Positions 26,123 to 35,838 are shown, numbered from the stretch's first letter. The stretch is 64,000 bases of DNA from an uncultured Paracoccus sp. (GCF_937873615.1 NZ_CALMYP010000004.1:1-64000); one strand, 5' to 3'. Translations and numbers: made by a program. The notes: generated by a model from the letters alone, not told the origin.

Positions 26123-26725
26123 ATGGCCGATAAGGTGGTCATCAATGCCGTGCCGCTGATCGGTGAGCTGGTAACGCCAGCGATGATGCAGGTGAGCCGA
26201 AAGATGCCGGAACTGCAGCTCGTCTATCGCAGCGAGATGCGGTTTGTCGATCTGTCGGACGGCGCGACCCTTGCCGTGCGCGCCGGGGTAAAACCCCCGG
26301 AGGAGCGTCACGTCGTGCATTGGCTGGGGCGGCTGACCTTCGCGCTGGTGGCCACGCAGGATTATGTCCGGCGCATGGGCCTGCCGGAACTGCCCGAGGA
26401 TCTGTCGCGCTATCCGCTGGTGGGAAACGATCTGGACGATGCGGCGACGCCCTGGTTCCGCTGGCTGTTTGCCAATACCTCGCGCCAGCAGATCGTCTTT
26501 CGCAGCAATGACGAGACGGTCATGCGCCACTCGATCCTGTCGGGGCGCTGTGCCGGGTTCCTGCCGCTGTCGAGCCTGCTCTGGTCGCCGGACCTGGTCG
26601 AGCTGATGCCGACGCGCAGCGAATGGGAGGCGCCGCTCTGGCTGGTGCATGATCGCGAGGCAACAGAGATCTGTGGCGCGGTGGCGCGCGAACTGACCGC
26701 GATCATCGTGCGGCAACTGGCATGA
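26123..26725 (+). CDS. LysR substrate-binding domain without DNA-binding domain
   Basis: 200 residues with an AGGAG ribosome-binding site. The sequence corresponds to the effector domain of LysR regulators: LSDGATLAVRAGV, then FALVATQDYVRRMG, RYPLVGND, and SGRCAGFLPLS. The helix-turn-helix is absent, and nothing upstream encodes it in any frame. It may be a decayed regulator, or a stand-alone ligand-binding or dominant-negative protein. It lies between ffh (divergent) and recR (convergent, 9 bp away). Confidence 0.65.
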   Translation: MADKVVINAVPLIGELVTPAMMQVSRKMPELQLVYRSEMRFVDLSDGATLAVRAGVKPPEERHVVHWLGRLTFALVATQDYVRRMGLPELPEDLSRYPLVGNDLDDAATPWFRWLFANTSRQQIVFRSNDETVMRHSILSGRCAGFLPLSSLLWSPDLVELMPTRSEWEAPLWLVHDREATEICGAVARELTAIIVRQLA

Positions 26726-26733
26726 GCGGGGGC

Positions 26734-27330
26734 TCAGAAGCTGCGCCGGGCGCGCAAGGCGGCGGTGATGGTGCCGTCGTCCAGATAATCCAGCTCTCCG
26801 CCGATGGGCACGCCCTGGGCGAGGCCGGTGATCGCCAGCCCCTCGGGCAGCGCATCGGCGATGTAATGGGCGGTGGTCTGGCCCTCGACCGTGGCATTCA
26901 GCGCCAGAATCACCTCGCGCACGCGTTCTTCCGCGATGCGCGACAGAAGCCGGGGGATGCCCAGATCCTCGGGGCCGATATCGTCGAGCGCCGAGAGCGT
27001 GCCGCCCAGCACATGATAGCGTCCGCGAAAGGCGCGCCCGCGTTCCAGCGCCCACAGGTCGGCCACGTCCTGAACCACGCAGATCTCTCCGGTTTCGCGG
27101 GCCGGATCGGCGCAGATCGGGCAGATGTCATTGTCCGAGATATTGCCGCAGCGCGAACAGGGCCGGGCATTTTCGGTGACCCGCGCCATCAGCGCCGAAA
27201 GCTGCGCCATCTGCCCGGGCCGGCGCCCGATCAGCGACAGCACGATCCGCCGGGCCGAGCGCGGCCCCAGCCCCGGCAGCCGGGCCATGGCGCCGATCAG
27301 CGCCTGGATATCGCCGCCGCCTTCGGACAT
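26734..27330 (-). CDS. recR: Recombination protein RecR
   Basis: 198 residues. A helix-hairpin-helix ([20 protein letters not shown]) is followed by the zinc finger [16 protein letters not shown] and a Toprim domain ([14 protein letters not shown] ... [15 protein letters not shown]). RecR acts with RecFO to load RecA at gaps. It is the last gene of dnaX-ybaB-recR, a widely conserved unit. Confidence 0.96.
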   Translation of the reverse strand: MSEGGGDIQALIGAMARLPGLGPRSARRIVLSLIGRRPGQMAQLSALMARVTENARPCSRCGNISDNDICPICADPARETGEICVVQDVADLWALERGRAFRGRYHVLGGTLSALDDIGPEDLGIPRLLSRIAEERVREVILALNATVEGQTTAHYIADALPEGLAITGLAQGVPIGGELDYLDDGTITAALRARRSF

Positions 27331-27336
27331 CGGGGC

Positions 27337-27681
27337 CTAGAAGGGCAGCTTCATGTCGGGCGGCAGGCCGAGATCCTGCCCGATCTTCGCCATTTCCGAT
27401 TGGGCGCGATCCTGGGCGCGGCGCTGCGCATCCTTGATCGCGGCCAGGATCAGATCCTCGACCACCTCCTTCTCGGAGGCGACGAAGATCGACGGGTCGA
27501 TATCGAGCGCGGTCAGTTCCCCCTTGGCGGTGGCGGTGGCCTTGACCAGCCCGGCACCGGCCTCTCCGGTCACGGTGATGCTGGCCAGATTGTCCTGCAT
27601 CTCGGTCATCCTGGCCTGCATGTCCTTCGCGGCGGCCATCATCTTGGCCATGTCGCCAAGCCCGCCCAATCCCTTGAACAT
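27337..27681 (-). CDS. YbaB/EbfC family nucleoid-associated protein
   Basis: 114 residues, beginning MFKGLGGLGDMAKMMAAAK. It has the family core LTALDIDPSIF and VEDLILAAIKDAQRRAQD. It forms DNA-binding dimers of uncertain role. It starts 3 nt after the dnaX stop and is followed 6 nt later by recR. Confidence 0.93.
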   Translation of the reverse strand: MFKGLGGLGDMAKMMAAAKDMQARMTEMQDNLASITVTGEAGAGLVKATATAKGELTALDIDPSIFVASEKEVVEDLILAAIKDAQRRAQDRAQSEMAKIGQDLGLPPDMKLPF

Positions 27682-27684
27682 CGT

Positions 27685-29505
27685 CTACTCCTCGTCCTCG
27701 AAAGGGTCCCATTCTTCGACCTCGGCCACCGGGCCGGCACCGTCGTCATGCAGGGCCGCACCCTCGGGCGGCGGCTCCGGGGTCTCGGCCAGCGGCTTCT
27801 CGACCCGCTTCGCCGCCACCAGCTTCGCGCCCGGAAAGGCTGCGAGTGCGGCCTGCACGACCGGATGGGCACCGGCGCGGCCCATGGCTTCGGCCTCGGC
27901 TTCGGCCCGGGTCTCGGCAATGGTCGGGCCGCCGCCTTCGTTGACGACGCTGACCGCCCAACGCTGCCCGCCGGTCCAGCCGCGCAGCCGTTCCGCCAGA
28001 CGCGAGGCCAGGTCGGCGGGCGCGTCCGGCGTCGGCTGGAACTCGATCCGGCCGGGGCTGTATTTCGCCAGTCGCAGGTGCGTTTCGACCAGGATCATCA
28101 GGGGCACATCGCGCATCCGCCGGATCAGCTCCAGCACGCTGTCGAAATCGGGATAGGCGGCGATGAGCGATTCGGGGACCGCCGCAAGCGCCGTCGCCTG
28201 CCCATGCGATCCGACCGGACCGTGGGGGCCGGCACCGCCTGCGGTGCCGCGCGCGCCGAACTGCCCCGTGGACGGGGCCGAGGCGCGCGCCCCATTGCCG
28301 CCGCCGCCATTCGGGGCCGGGCGCGAAAACTCGCCCGCCGCCTGCGAGGACTGGATCTTGCGGATCAGCGCCTCGGGATCGGGCAGATCGGCGGCATGGG
28401 TCAGCCGGATCACCGCCATCTCGGCGGCCATCATCGCGTTCGGCGCGGCCGAGACCTCCTCCAGCGCCTTCAGCAGCATCTGCCACATCCGGGTCATCAC
28501 CCGCATCGGCAGCTTCGCGGCCAGATCGGCGCCGCGCACCCGCTCATCGGGGGAAATCGTCGGATCGTCAGAGGCTTCCGGCGTGATCTTCACAATGGAA
28601 ATCCAATGCGTGATCTCGGCCAGATCGCGCAGGACCGCGACCGGATCGGCGCCATCGGCATATTGTGCTTGCAGTTCCGCCAGCGCCTGTGCGGCATCGC
28701 CGCGCAGGATCATCTCGAACAGGTCGATGACCCGGCCACGATCGGCCAGACCCAGCATGGCGCGCACCTGCGGCGCCGTGGTCTCGCCCGCGCCGTGGCT
28801 GATCGCCTGATCGAGAAGGCTGGTCGCATCGCGGGCCGAGCCTTCGGCGGCGCGCGTGATCAGCGCCAGCGCGTCATCGGTGATTTCGGCGCCTTCGGAC
28901 CCGGCGATGCGGCGCAGCAGGTCGATCATCACCTCGGGCTCGATCCGGCGCAGATCGAATCGCTGGCAGCGCGACAGAACGGTCACCGGAACCTTGCGGA
29001 TCTCGGTGGTGGCGAAGATGAATTTCACATGCGGCGGCGGTTCCTCAAGCGTCTTCAGCAGCGCGTTGAAGGCGCTTGTCGACAGCATGTGGACTTCGTC
29101 GATGATATAGATCTTGTAGCGCGCGGAAGCGGCACGATAGTGAACGGATTCAATGATTTCGCGGATATCGTTCACGCCCGTGCGGCTGGCCGCGTCCATT
29201 TCCAGAACGTCGACATGGCGGCCCTCGGTGATCGCCACACAATGCTCGCATTGGCCGCAAGGCTCGGTCGTCGGGCCGCCCGTGCCATCGGGGCCGGTGC
29301 AGTTCAGCCCCTTGGCGATGATGCGGGCGGTGGTGGTCTTCCCGGTGCCGCGGATGCCGGTCATGATGAAGGCCTGCGCGATCCGCTGCGCCGCGAAGGC
29401 GTTCTTCAGCGTGCGCACCATCGCATCCTGCCCGACCAGGTCGGAGAAGGTTTCCGGCCGGTATTTCCGGGCCAGCACCTGATAGTTCTGTTCGCTTTCG
29501 GTCAT
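27685..29505 (-). CDS. dnaX: DNA polymerase III subunits gamma/tau
   Basis: 606 residues from the ATG at 29505. The AAA+ domain shows GIRGTGKTTTARIIA, a zinc module ending EPCGQCEHC, the DEVHMLS Walker B, and the sensor LSRCQRFDLRR. Domain III and a long Ala/Pro/Gly-rich linker precede the polymerase-binding C-terminus. It is the clamp-loader motor. I see no obvious slippery A/T run, so whether a short gamma form is made is unknown. Confidence 0.95.
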   Translation of the reverse strand: MTESEQNYQVLARKYRPETFSDLVGQDAMVRTLKNAFAAQRIAQAFIMTGIRGTGKTTTARIIAKGLNCTGPDGTGGPTTEPCGQCEHCVAITEGRHVDVLEMDAASRTGVNDIREIIESVHYRAASARYKIYIIDEVHMLSTSAFNALLKTLEEPPPHVKFIFATTEIRKVPVTVLSRCQRFDLRRIEPEVMIDLLRRIAGSEGAEITDDALALITRAAEGSARDATSLLDQAISHGAGETTAPQVRAMLGLADRGRVIDLFEMILRGDAAQALAELQAQYADGADPVAVLRDLAEITHWISIVKITPEASDDPTISPDERVRGADLAAKLPMRVMTRMWQMLLKALEEVSAAPNAMMAAEMAVIRLTHAADLPDPEALIRKIQSSQAAGEFSRPAPNGGGGNGARASAPSTGQFGARGTAGGAGPHGPVGSHGQATALAAVPESLIAAYPDFDSVLELIRRMRDVPLMILVETHLRLAKYSPGRIEFQPTPDAPADLASRLAERLRGWTGGQRWAVSVVNEGGGPTIAETRAEAEAEAMGRAGAHPVVQAALAAFPGAKLVAAKRVEKPLAETPEPPPEGAALHDDGAGPVAEVEEWDPFEDEE

Positions 29506-29631
29506 CTCGCCTCGTCTGGATCGCGCCACATTAGCCGGGCGAATGCGGGGCGACAACCGAGGAGATGGGCGCAACCTTCAGGCCAGACAAGCCCAGAGGC
29601 ATCGGTCCGGTTCCGGATTGGGGAAGGAGGT

Positions 29632-29725
29632 GAGAGACTGGACAGCGACCCGAACGGAATTCGTTGCGGCTGCTTCCTTCCGGACCTGACCGGGTTGGCG
29701 AGGCGTTCGCCCGTGCCAGCCTCTC
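29632..29725 (-). ncRNA. ffs: Signal recognition particle RNA (4.5S type)
   Basis: The minus strand contains the universally conserved apical segment GGTCAGGTCCGGAAGGAAGC. The ends pair over ten positions (GAGAGGCTGG with CCAGTCTCTC), giving a hairpin of about 94 nt. This is the small bacterial SRP RNA that binds the Ffh M domain. It lies just upstream of dnaX, a common location. The exact transcript ends are inferred from the terminal stem. Confidence 0.88.
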
Positions 29726-29805
29726 AAGACCAGAAATATGCGCAGAGTTTGCGGGATGCAAGGGTGGAAGCCGGATCCGGGAAAAATCAGCAGAATTCAG
29801 CCTGT

Positions 29806-31629
29806 TCAGAGTGCGAGGAAAAGGCGCTGGAAACCGTCCTTCGCGATATGGCGGCCGCGCACCGGGATCGGGCAGGCGGCGGGGTCGGCCTCGGGCGCGG
29901 TGTCGAACCAGGCTTCGGTGCCGGGGGCGGCGCGCAGGCGGAAGAAGGGCTGTCCGTAAGTGTCCGCCGTGCCGCCGCTGGCGATGAACCGGGCGATGAT
30001 GTCGCGAATGCGGATCCGGGCGGGCGGCGGAAGCTGGCAGGGTCGGGATCTGGTCAGATCGGCATAAAGCGGGCCGCCGGTCATCCGGTAACTGTTGGTG
30101 ACCAGAAGGAAGCGTTGGTCGGGTTGCACCGGGCGGCCCCGATAAAGGATCGGGCCGACGCGGCCTGTCGCGGCCCGCCGCCGCCCGTTGCCGTCGAAGG
30201 CGGCGGGGCGGCAGAGGTCGATCTCGTAATCCAGCCCTGCGATCATGTCGAGGTTGAAGCCGGGGATCGTGTCATCCAGTAGCGGCGCGGGCGCGCCGGG
30301 GCTTGGCAGGTGCGAAAAGGCGGAGGCGGCGCGTTCAAGCCATTCGGAAAGGTCGGTGCCGGTGACTTCGATCACGGCGGCATGGTTGGTAAAGGGATAG
30401 AGCGTCGAGAGGTCGCTGCGCCGGAAGGTGCCGGCGGGGGTGTCGACGAAATATTCCGGCCCGCCCCGACCGCCGGTGCGGAACGGGGCAAGGGCGACCA
30501 GAACCGGCAGCGGGCTGTCGGGCAACTGGGTGGCGATATGTTGGCGCAAGGCGGCCTCGGTCAGGCGCAGGCCGGAATCGGTGCCGAGCAGGGCGAAATG
30601 GCTGGACAGCGCTTCGCGGATACGACCGATCGGGGCGTGCAGGTGGCGGGTGCTGGCCGGCGGTGGCGGCGGGATCAACTCGGGCGTGTCGCGGTCGGTC
30701 GGGGCGGCCATCGCCTCGGCAGCGGTGGCGTTGATCTGCCAGGTGCCGGGATGGCCGGACAGCGACAGCGTGATCGCGGCCAGATGGGTGCCGGCATAGC
30801 CCGCCGTCACCAGCGGGGCGGCCTGCGCGGTGCCGGGCCGCGCCATGACCTCATGCGTGTGACCGGCGATGACGGCGTTGACGCCGGCGATCCCGGCTAT
30901 GGCATCGGCGGCGTTTTCGGCCCGGTGCTGCTGGCCGTCGCCCGGCCCGCCATGGCTGAGTGCCACGATCACATCCGCGCCGCGCGCGCGCAGGCCCGAG
31001 ACCGCGCGCCGGCTGGCGGTGACGATATCTTCCGTGGTCAACTCCTGGGCAAGCCCGGCCTCCCATTCGACGGTCTGCGGGGGCAGCACGCCGAAGACGC
31101 CGATGGCGATGTCCTGTGGCTGGCCGTTCGTGGCGATCATCCGGCGGCGCAGCAGCGCGGTTTCCGCCCAGAGCGGGGCGCCCTGCAGCAGGCCGGCATT
31201 GGCCACCACCAGCGGATAGCGCGCATCGGCAAGGGCGCGGCGCAGGAAATCGACACCATGGGTAAAGTCGTGATTGCCGAGCGTCGCCGCATCATAGCCG
31301 AGCCGGTTCAGCGCCGCGATGGCCGGGTGCACGTCATGCGGGCCAAGGCCGGCGCGGGCCAGTTCGTCCGCCAGCGGCGTGCCGTCGAGCAGGTCGCCAT
31401 TGTCGAAAAGCAGCAGATTGGCATGGGCGCGGCGCTGCGCCGCGATCAGGGGCGCCAGCCGCGCCAGCCCGCCGCGCCGCGCCTCGGAGCCGAGATGCAT
31501 ATGGAGATCGGTGGTGGCGAGGATGCGCAGCGAGATCGAAATGGATGTTGTCGCGCCGCTGAAGGACGCGTCGGCTGTCGAGGAACTTCCGTCAGGCATT
31601 ACGTCTCGATTGCTGAATTGCAGGGTCAT
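29806..31629 (-). CDS. 5'-nucleotidase / 2',3'-cyclic phosphodiesterase family protein
   Basis: 607 residues from the ATG at 31629. No start has a clear ribosome-binding site, and ATG 31599 or TTG 31674 are possible. The metallophosphatase domain (40-330) has DLHMHLG, DNGDLLDGT, LGNHDF, ALSHGG and AGHTHEVM. The C-terminal 5'-nucleotidase domain (350-560) has FTNHAAVIEVTG and TNSYRMTGG. It is similar to CpdB-type enzymes that release nucleosides from nucleotides. Those are periplasmic, but no signal peptide is obvious here, which is odd and may mean the N-terminus is misjudged or non-classical. Confidence 0.85.
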   Translation of the reverse strand: MTLQFSNRDVMPDGSSSTADASFSGATTSISISLRILATTDLHMHLGSEARRGGLARLAPLIAAQRRAHANLLLFDNGDLLDGTPLADELARAGLGPHDVHPAIAALNRLGYDAATLGNHDFTHGVDFLRRALADARYPLVVANAGLLQGAPLWAETALLRRRMIATNGQPQDIAIGVFGVLPPQTVEWEAGLAQELTTEDIVTASRRAVSGLRARGADVIVALSHGGPGDGQQHRAENAADAIAGIAGVNAVIAGHTHEVMARPGTAQAAPLVTAGYAGTHLAAITLSLSGHPGTWQINATAAEAMAAPTDRDTPELIPPPPPASTRHLHAPIGRIREALSSHFALLGTDSGLRLTEAALRQHIATQLPDSPLPVLVALAPFRTGGRGGPEYFVDTPAGTFRRSDLSTLYPFTNHAAVIEVTGTDLSEWLERAASAFSHLPSPGAPAPLLDDTIPGFNLDMIAGLDYEIDLCRPAAFDGNGRRRAATGRVGPILYRGRPVQPDQRFLLVTNSYRMTGGPLYADLTRSRPCQLPPPARIRIRDIIARFIASGGTADTYGQPFFRLRAAPGTEAWFDTAPEADPAACPIPVRGRHIAKDGFQRLFLAL

Positions 31630-31691
31630 CACGGTGTGATGCAAGTCATGGACGATTCTTTTTATAAAATACAATTTATAGTTGCGGAAAT

Positions 31692-31706
31692 TATTTTGTC
31701 AAAATA
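31692..31706. promoter_or_regulatory. AT-rich palindrome in divergent promoter region
   Basis: TATTTTG-T-CAAAATA is a perfect 15-bp palindrome between the divergent nucleotidase and SRPBCC genes. It is preceded by a second small palindrome, TTTTATAAAA (about 31660-31670). In this GC-rich genome such an AT-rich dyad is conspicuous. It is probably an operator, but I cannot assign the regulator. Confidence 0.45.
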
Positions 31707-31769
31707 GAAACTTGCAGGCTCGTTGGTCGTTCACTAGGACCGTAACGTCTCAAATTATCTCGGTTTGCC

Positions 31770-32216
31770 ATGAAATTCTCTACCCGTGTCGACAAGAATA
31801 TCCCTGCCGCAGAGCTGTTCGATGCGGTCGCGAATTTCGACAGGATCGAGCATATGCTTATACGGCGCGGGGTCTCGGTGACGCGGGGCGACGACATGCC
31901 CGACGGGACGCGGGGCTGGAATCTGGGTTTCGACTGGCGCGGTCAGCGGCGCGAATTGCACCTTGTGCTGGTCCAGTTCGACCGGCCCGAGAAATACGCA
32001 ATGACCGGCGAATCGAAACCGTTCGAGCTGCGCATCGACATGACGGCGGTGGCGCTGGCGCGCGACCGCTCGCGGCTGATCTTCGAGCTTGAGGTGAAAC
32101 CGCGCAACATGCGGGCGCGGCTGATCCTGCAGACGGCGAAGCTGGGCAAGACCCAGATCGACCGCAAGCTGTCGGCGCGGGTCGCCCAGTTCGTCGACGA
32201 CGCCATGGCGGGCTGA
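31770..32216 (+). CDS. SRPBCC superfamily protein
   Basis: 148 residues, beginning MKFSTRVDKNIPAAELFDAV, the usual first strand and helix of START-like folds, and ending with a long helix RKLSARVAQFVDDAM. These proteins bind hydrophobic ligands in a deep cavity. No catalytic motif is visible. It is a single gene, divergent from the nucleotidase and convergent with pheA. The ligand is unknown. Confidence 0.8.
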   Translation: MKFSTRVDKNIPAAELFDAVANFDRIEHMLIRRGVSVTRGDDMPDGTRGWNLGFDWRGQRRELHLVLVQFDRPEKYAMTGESKPFELRIDMTAVALARDRSRLIFELEVKPRNMRARLILQTAKLGKTQIDRKLSARVAQFVDDAMAG

Positions 32217-32262
32217 GACAGGGCTTGCCAAGACCGGGCCGCGCATGTCGCGGCCCCGCAGG

Positions 32263-33141
32263 TCAGGCCGGTTGCTGGCGCAATTGCTCGGCGCGCAGCG
32301 GATCGGCGGGATAGACGCCGAGGATATTGGTCATCGAGGTGAAATAGCTCAGCTCGTCCAGGGCCAGGCGGACATTGTCGTCCTCGGGATGGCCCTCGAT
32401 ATCGGCATAGAACTGGGTCGCGGTGAAGACGCCGTCGACCATATAGCTTTCCAGCTTGGTCATGTTGACGCCATTGGTCGCGAAACCGCCCATCGCCTTG
32501 TAAAGCGCCGCCGGGATGTTGCGGACGCGGAAGACGAAGCTGGTCAGCATTCCCGCTTCGCCGGCGCGGTTGGCCCGCCGGCTGTAATCGGGCTCGCGGG
32601 CCATGATCAGGAAGCGGGTGGTGTTGTTCTGGCGGTCCTCGATCTCGTCGGCGAGGCGGTTCAGGCCGTAGATCTCGCCGGCAAGGGGGGCGGCAAGTGC
32701 GGCAATGTGACGCTGCCCCTGTTCGGCGACGATCTTGGCCGAGCCGGCGGTGTCGGCGCCGGTGATGCCGCGGATGGAATTTTCGCGCAGGAAACGGCGG
32801 CACTGGCCCAGAAGCACGGTATGGCTCATGGCGTCGGTCACCTCGGACAGGGGCACGCCGGGCAGGGCCAGAAGCGAGATATGGACCCGCACGAAGGCCT
32901 CGTCGATGATATGCAGCCCGGATTCGGGCAACAGGTGGTGGATATCGGCGACCCTGCCATAGGTGGAATTCTCGACCGGCAGCATGGCCAGATCGGCCTG
33001 ACCCGAGCGGACCGCCTCGATCACGTCCTCGAAGGTGCGGCAGGGCAGGGCCTGCATGTCGGGGCGGGCGTCGCGGCAGGCCTGATGGCTATAGGCGCCG
33101 GGTTCGCCCTGAAAGGCGATGAGGTTGGTGGGGTGGGGCAT
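32263..33141 (-). CDS. pheA: Prephenate dehydratase
   Basis: 292 residues, without a fused chorismate mutase. The catalytic domain has IAFQGEPGAYSHQA, LPVENSTYGRV and the catalytic TRF in NNTTRFLIM. The C-terminal ACT domain has GVNMTKLESYM, the phenylalanine-sensing ESxM-type motif, so feedback inhibition is likely. It makes phenylpyruvate. The AroQ enzyme at 22409-22705 can supply prephenate. It is divergent from cycM, as in Paracoccus. Confidence 0.96.
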   Translation of the reverse strand: MPHPTNLIAFQGEPGAYSHQACRDARPDMQALPCRTFEDVIEAVRSGQADLAMLPVENSTYGRVADIHHLLPESGLHIIDEAFVRVHISLLALPGVPLSEVTDAMSHTVLLGQCRRFLRENSIRGITGADTAGSAKIVAEQGQRHIAALAAPLAGEIYGLNRLADEIEDRQNNTTRFLIMAREPDYSRRANRAGEAGMLTSFVFRVRNIPAALYKAMGGFATNGVNMTKLESYMVDGVFTATQFYADIEGHPEDDNVRLALDELSYFTSMTNILGVYPADPLRAEQLRQQPA

Positions 33142-33258
33142 CTGGGTCGCATCCGATTGACAAGTCGGGGGTTCGAGCGTGAACTATACCTTGAACCGGG
33201 GGAAAGAAAGCGGATAGATACCGCGAGAAATTTGAACACTACCTAGCGGGGACGGCAA

Positions 33259-33798
33259 ATGTTCAACACCATGACCATCACCAAGGCGGCGGGCGCGCTG
33301 ATCGGATCGCTGTTGTCGTTGATGCTGCTGCTCTGGGCTGGCAGCGCGCTTTTCCATGTCGGCCCCGCCGAAGGCGCCCATGGCGATGAGCCGGTCGCGC
33401 AGGCCTATACGATTCCGGTCGAATCCGCCGGTGGCGACGATGCGGGTGAGGAAGAGGTTCAGGTCGACTTCGCATCGCTGATGGAAGCCGCCGATCCGGC
33501 CAAGGGCGAGAAGGTCTTCGGCAAGTGCAAGGCCTGCCACAAGCTTGACGGCACCGACGGTACCGGCCCGCATCTGAACGGCGTGGTCGATCGCGCCGTC
33601 GCCAGTGCCGCCGGCTTCAATTACAGCGACCCGATGAAGGCCCATGCCGGCGAAGCGCCGGAATGGACGCCGGATGCGCTGCAGGAGTTCCTGGAAAATC
33701 CGAAAGGCGTCGTGCCGAGCACGAAGATGAGCTTCGCCGGCCTGCCCAAGCCCGAGGATCGCGCCAACCTGATCGCCTATCTGCAGGCGAATCCGTAA
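33259..33798 (+). CDS. cycM: Membrane-anchored cytochrome c (CycM, c552 type)
   Basis: 179 residues. An N-terminal uncleaved helix (residues 9-32) anchors it, followed by an acidic linker and a class I cytochrome c domain with heme motif CKACH. The Met ligand is in STKMSFAG. It has the architecture of Paracoccus c552, which carries electrons from the bc1 complex to the aa3 oxidase on the periplasmic side. Its location next to pheA supports the name. A strong terminator follows. Confidence 0.9.
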   Translation: MFNTMTITKAAGALIGSLLSLMLLLWAGSALFHVGPAEGAHGDEPVAQAYTIPVESAGGDDAGEEEVQVDFASLMEAADPAKGEKVFGKCKACHKLDGTDGTGPHLNGVVDRAVASAAGFNYSDPMKAHAGEAPEWTPDALQEFLENPKGVVPSTKMSFAGLPKPEDRANLIAYLQANP

Positions 33799-33821
33799 GA
33801 TCGGGCTTTTCGAACCAAATG

Positions 33822-33849
33822 CGCCCGGCCCCTTGCGGCCGGGCGTTTT
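33822..33849 (+). terminator. Terminator of cycM
   Basis: A 9-bp stem CGCCCGGCC / GGCCGGGCG with a CCTTGC loop is followed by TTTT (33846-33849). It lies 23 bp after the cycM stop. Confidence 0.8.
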
Positions 33850-33948
33850 CATTTGGCGATCACGATTCCGGGGTCGGGCGAAATCGCGGATTGATCCCGG
33901 CGCGCGCCCTGCCTTAGCCTTGCTGCGATTGTTTTGCGAAGGATCGAG

Positions 33949-35838
33949 ATGACCCGGACTGTCCGCCTTGCCGCCCTGTTCCTGCCGCTTTCCATCCTTG
34001 CCGGCCCGCTGGCCGCGCAGGATGCCGCCCCCGCGCCGGGCGAAGGCGATGTCACCATCGCCCATGGCATCGGCGTTTTCGGCGCGCCCGAACTGCCGGC
34101 GGATTTCCCGCATCTGCGCTATGTGAACCCGGAGGCGCCGAAGGGCGGCGAGATTTCGGTCGCCATGCCGGGCGGTTTCGACAGCTATAACCCGTTCACG
34201 GTCAAGGGGCGGGCCGACATCCTGTCGACGATCATGCTCGAATCGCTGATGGTCGGGACCATGGACGAGATCGGCACCGCCTATTGCCTGCTTTGCGAGA
34301 CCGTCGAATATCCCGAAAGCCGCGACTGGGCGATCTTCCATCTGCGCCCCGAGGCGAAGTTTTCCGATGGCAGCCCGGTCACCGCCGAGGATGTGCTGTT
34401 TTCCTATGAGACCATGCGCGACAAGGGCCTGTCCTCCTATCGCGCGGTGCTGGCGCAATCGACCAAGGGCGCCGAGGTCATCGACGAGCACACCATCCGC
34501 TTCGATTTCATGCCCGATTATCCGCGCCGCGACGTGGTTCAGTCGGCGGGGGGGATGACGGTCTTTTCCAAGAAGGATTTCGAGAAGAACGGCCGCGACC
34601 TGAGCGCGCCGGGCGGCACGCCCTATATCGGTTCCGGCCCCTATATGTTCGAGCGCGCCGATATCGGGCGGACCTCGGTTTACAAGCGCAACCCGGATTA
34701 CTGGGGCAACGATCTGCCGATCAATATCGGGCGCAACAATTTCGACACCATCCGGGCCGAGTATTTCGCCGATAGCGAGGCCGCGTTCGAGGCGTTCAAG
34801 GCCGGGGAATATACCATCCGGCACGAAAATTCCTCGGTTCAATGGGCGACGGGTTACAATTTCCCGAACCTGAACAGTGGACATGTCATCAAGACCACGA
34901 TCCATAACCAGAACAAGGCGCCGGCGCAGGGCTTCTTCATCAATATGCGGCGCGAGAAGTTCCAGGATGCGCGCGTGCGGCAGGCCTTGGGGCTGCTGTT
35001 CAACTTCAAATGGTCGAACGCGTCGCTGTTCTATGGCCTGTATACGCGCACCGAATCCTTCTGGGACAATACCGATCTGAAAGCGACGGGCACCCCCTCC
35101 GAGGCCGAACTGGCTTTGCTGGAGCCGCTGGCCGACCAATTGCCCGAAGGCATCCTGAGTGCCGAGGCGGTGGTGCCGCCCGAGGGCAGCGACCGGCAGC
35201 TCGATCGCGGCAATCTGCGCAAGGCCGGCGCACTTCTGGACGAGGCCGGCTGGCTGCCCGGCGATGACGGGATGCGGCGCAACGCCGCCGGAGAGGTTCT
35301 GCGCGTCGAGTTCATGAATGACAGCCCGACTTTCGACCGCGTTATCAACCCCTTCATCGAAAATCTTCGCGCGGTCGGGGTCGATGCGGTCATGGCCCGT
35401 GTCGACGATACCGAACATGAGACCCGGCGCTACGAATTCGATTACGACATCATCATCGGCCACGCCCAGACCGCGGAAATCGCCGGCGAGGGGTTGTTTC
35501 AGGTCTTCGGGTCGCAGGGCAAGGACGATGTCTTCAACCCCTCGGGCGTGACCAGCCCGGCCATCGACATCCTGATCCGCACCGCCGTCGCCGCCCAAAG
35601 CTACGACGAGATGCGGGTGGCGACGCAGGCGCTCGACCGTGTGCTGAGGGCGATGTATCCGTGGGTACCGAACTGGTACAACCCGGACCAGTTCCTGGCC
35701 TATTACGACCAGTATGAATGGCCCGAGACCCTGCCGCCCTATCTGACCGAAACGCTCAATGCGCCTTGGTATCTTGATATCGCGTGGTATAACGCGGAAA
35801 AGGCGGAAAAGCTGAAACAGGCCGGGGTCTTGCGCTAA
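33949..35838 (+). CDS. yejA: Peptide/microcin-type ABC transporter substrate-binding protein (YejA-like)
   Basis: 629 residues from ATG 33949, which has an AGGATCGAG ribosome-binding region; an in-frame TTG at 33934 is less likely. A signal peptide ends at LAAQDA. The SBP_bac_5 domain has LRYVNPEAPKGGEIS, GGFDSYNPFT, FHLRPEAKFSDGSPVTAEDV and YKRNPDYWG. It binds oligopeptides in the periplasm and hands them to YejBEF. It starts an operon of five genes ending with a glycosyltransferase. Confidence 0.88.
   Translation: MTRTVRLAALFLPLSILAGPLAAQDAAPAPGEGDVTIAHGIGVFGAPELPADFPHLRYVNPEAPKGGEISVAMPGGFDSYNPFTVKGRADILSTIMLESLMVGTMDEIGTAYCLLCETVEYPESRDWAIFHLRPEAKFSDGSPVTAEDVLFSYETMRDKGLSSYRAVLAQSTKGAEVIDEHTIRFDFMPDYPRRDVVQSAGGMTVFSKKDFEKNGRDLSAPGGTPYIGSGPYMFERADIGRTSVYKRNPDYWGNDLPINIGRNNFDTIRAEYFADSEAAFEAFKAGEYTIRHENSSVQWATGYNFPNLNSGHVIKTTIHNQNKAPAQGFFINMRREKFQDARVRQALGLLFNFKWSNASLFYGLYTRTESFWDNTDLKATGTPSEAELALLEPLADQLPEGILSAEAVVPPEGSDRQLDRGNLRKAGALLDEAGWLPGDDGMRRNAAGEVLRVEFMNDSPTFDRVINPFIENLRAVGVDAVMARVDDTEHETRRYEFDYDIIIGHAQTAEIAGEGLFQVFGSQGKDDVFNPSGVTSPAIDILIRTAVAAQSYDEMRVATQALDRVLRAMYPWVPNWYNPDQFLAYYDQYEWPETLPPYLTETLNAPWYLDIAWYNAEKAEKLKQAGVLR

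Noticed and set aside
26722-30282. Very long plus-strand open frame (about 1186 codons)
   Set aside because: It is antisense to recR, ybaB, dnaX and ffs, all of which have clear motifs. It arises from high GC on the complementary strand and has no domain signature.
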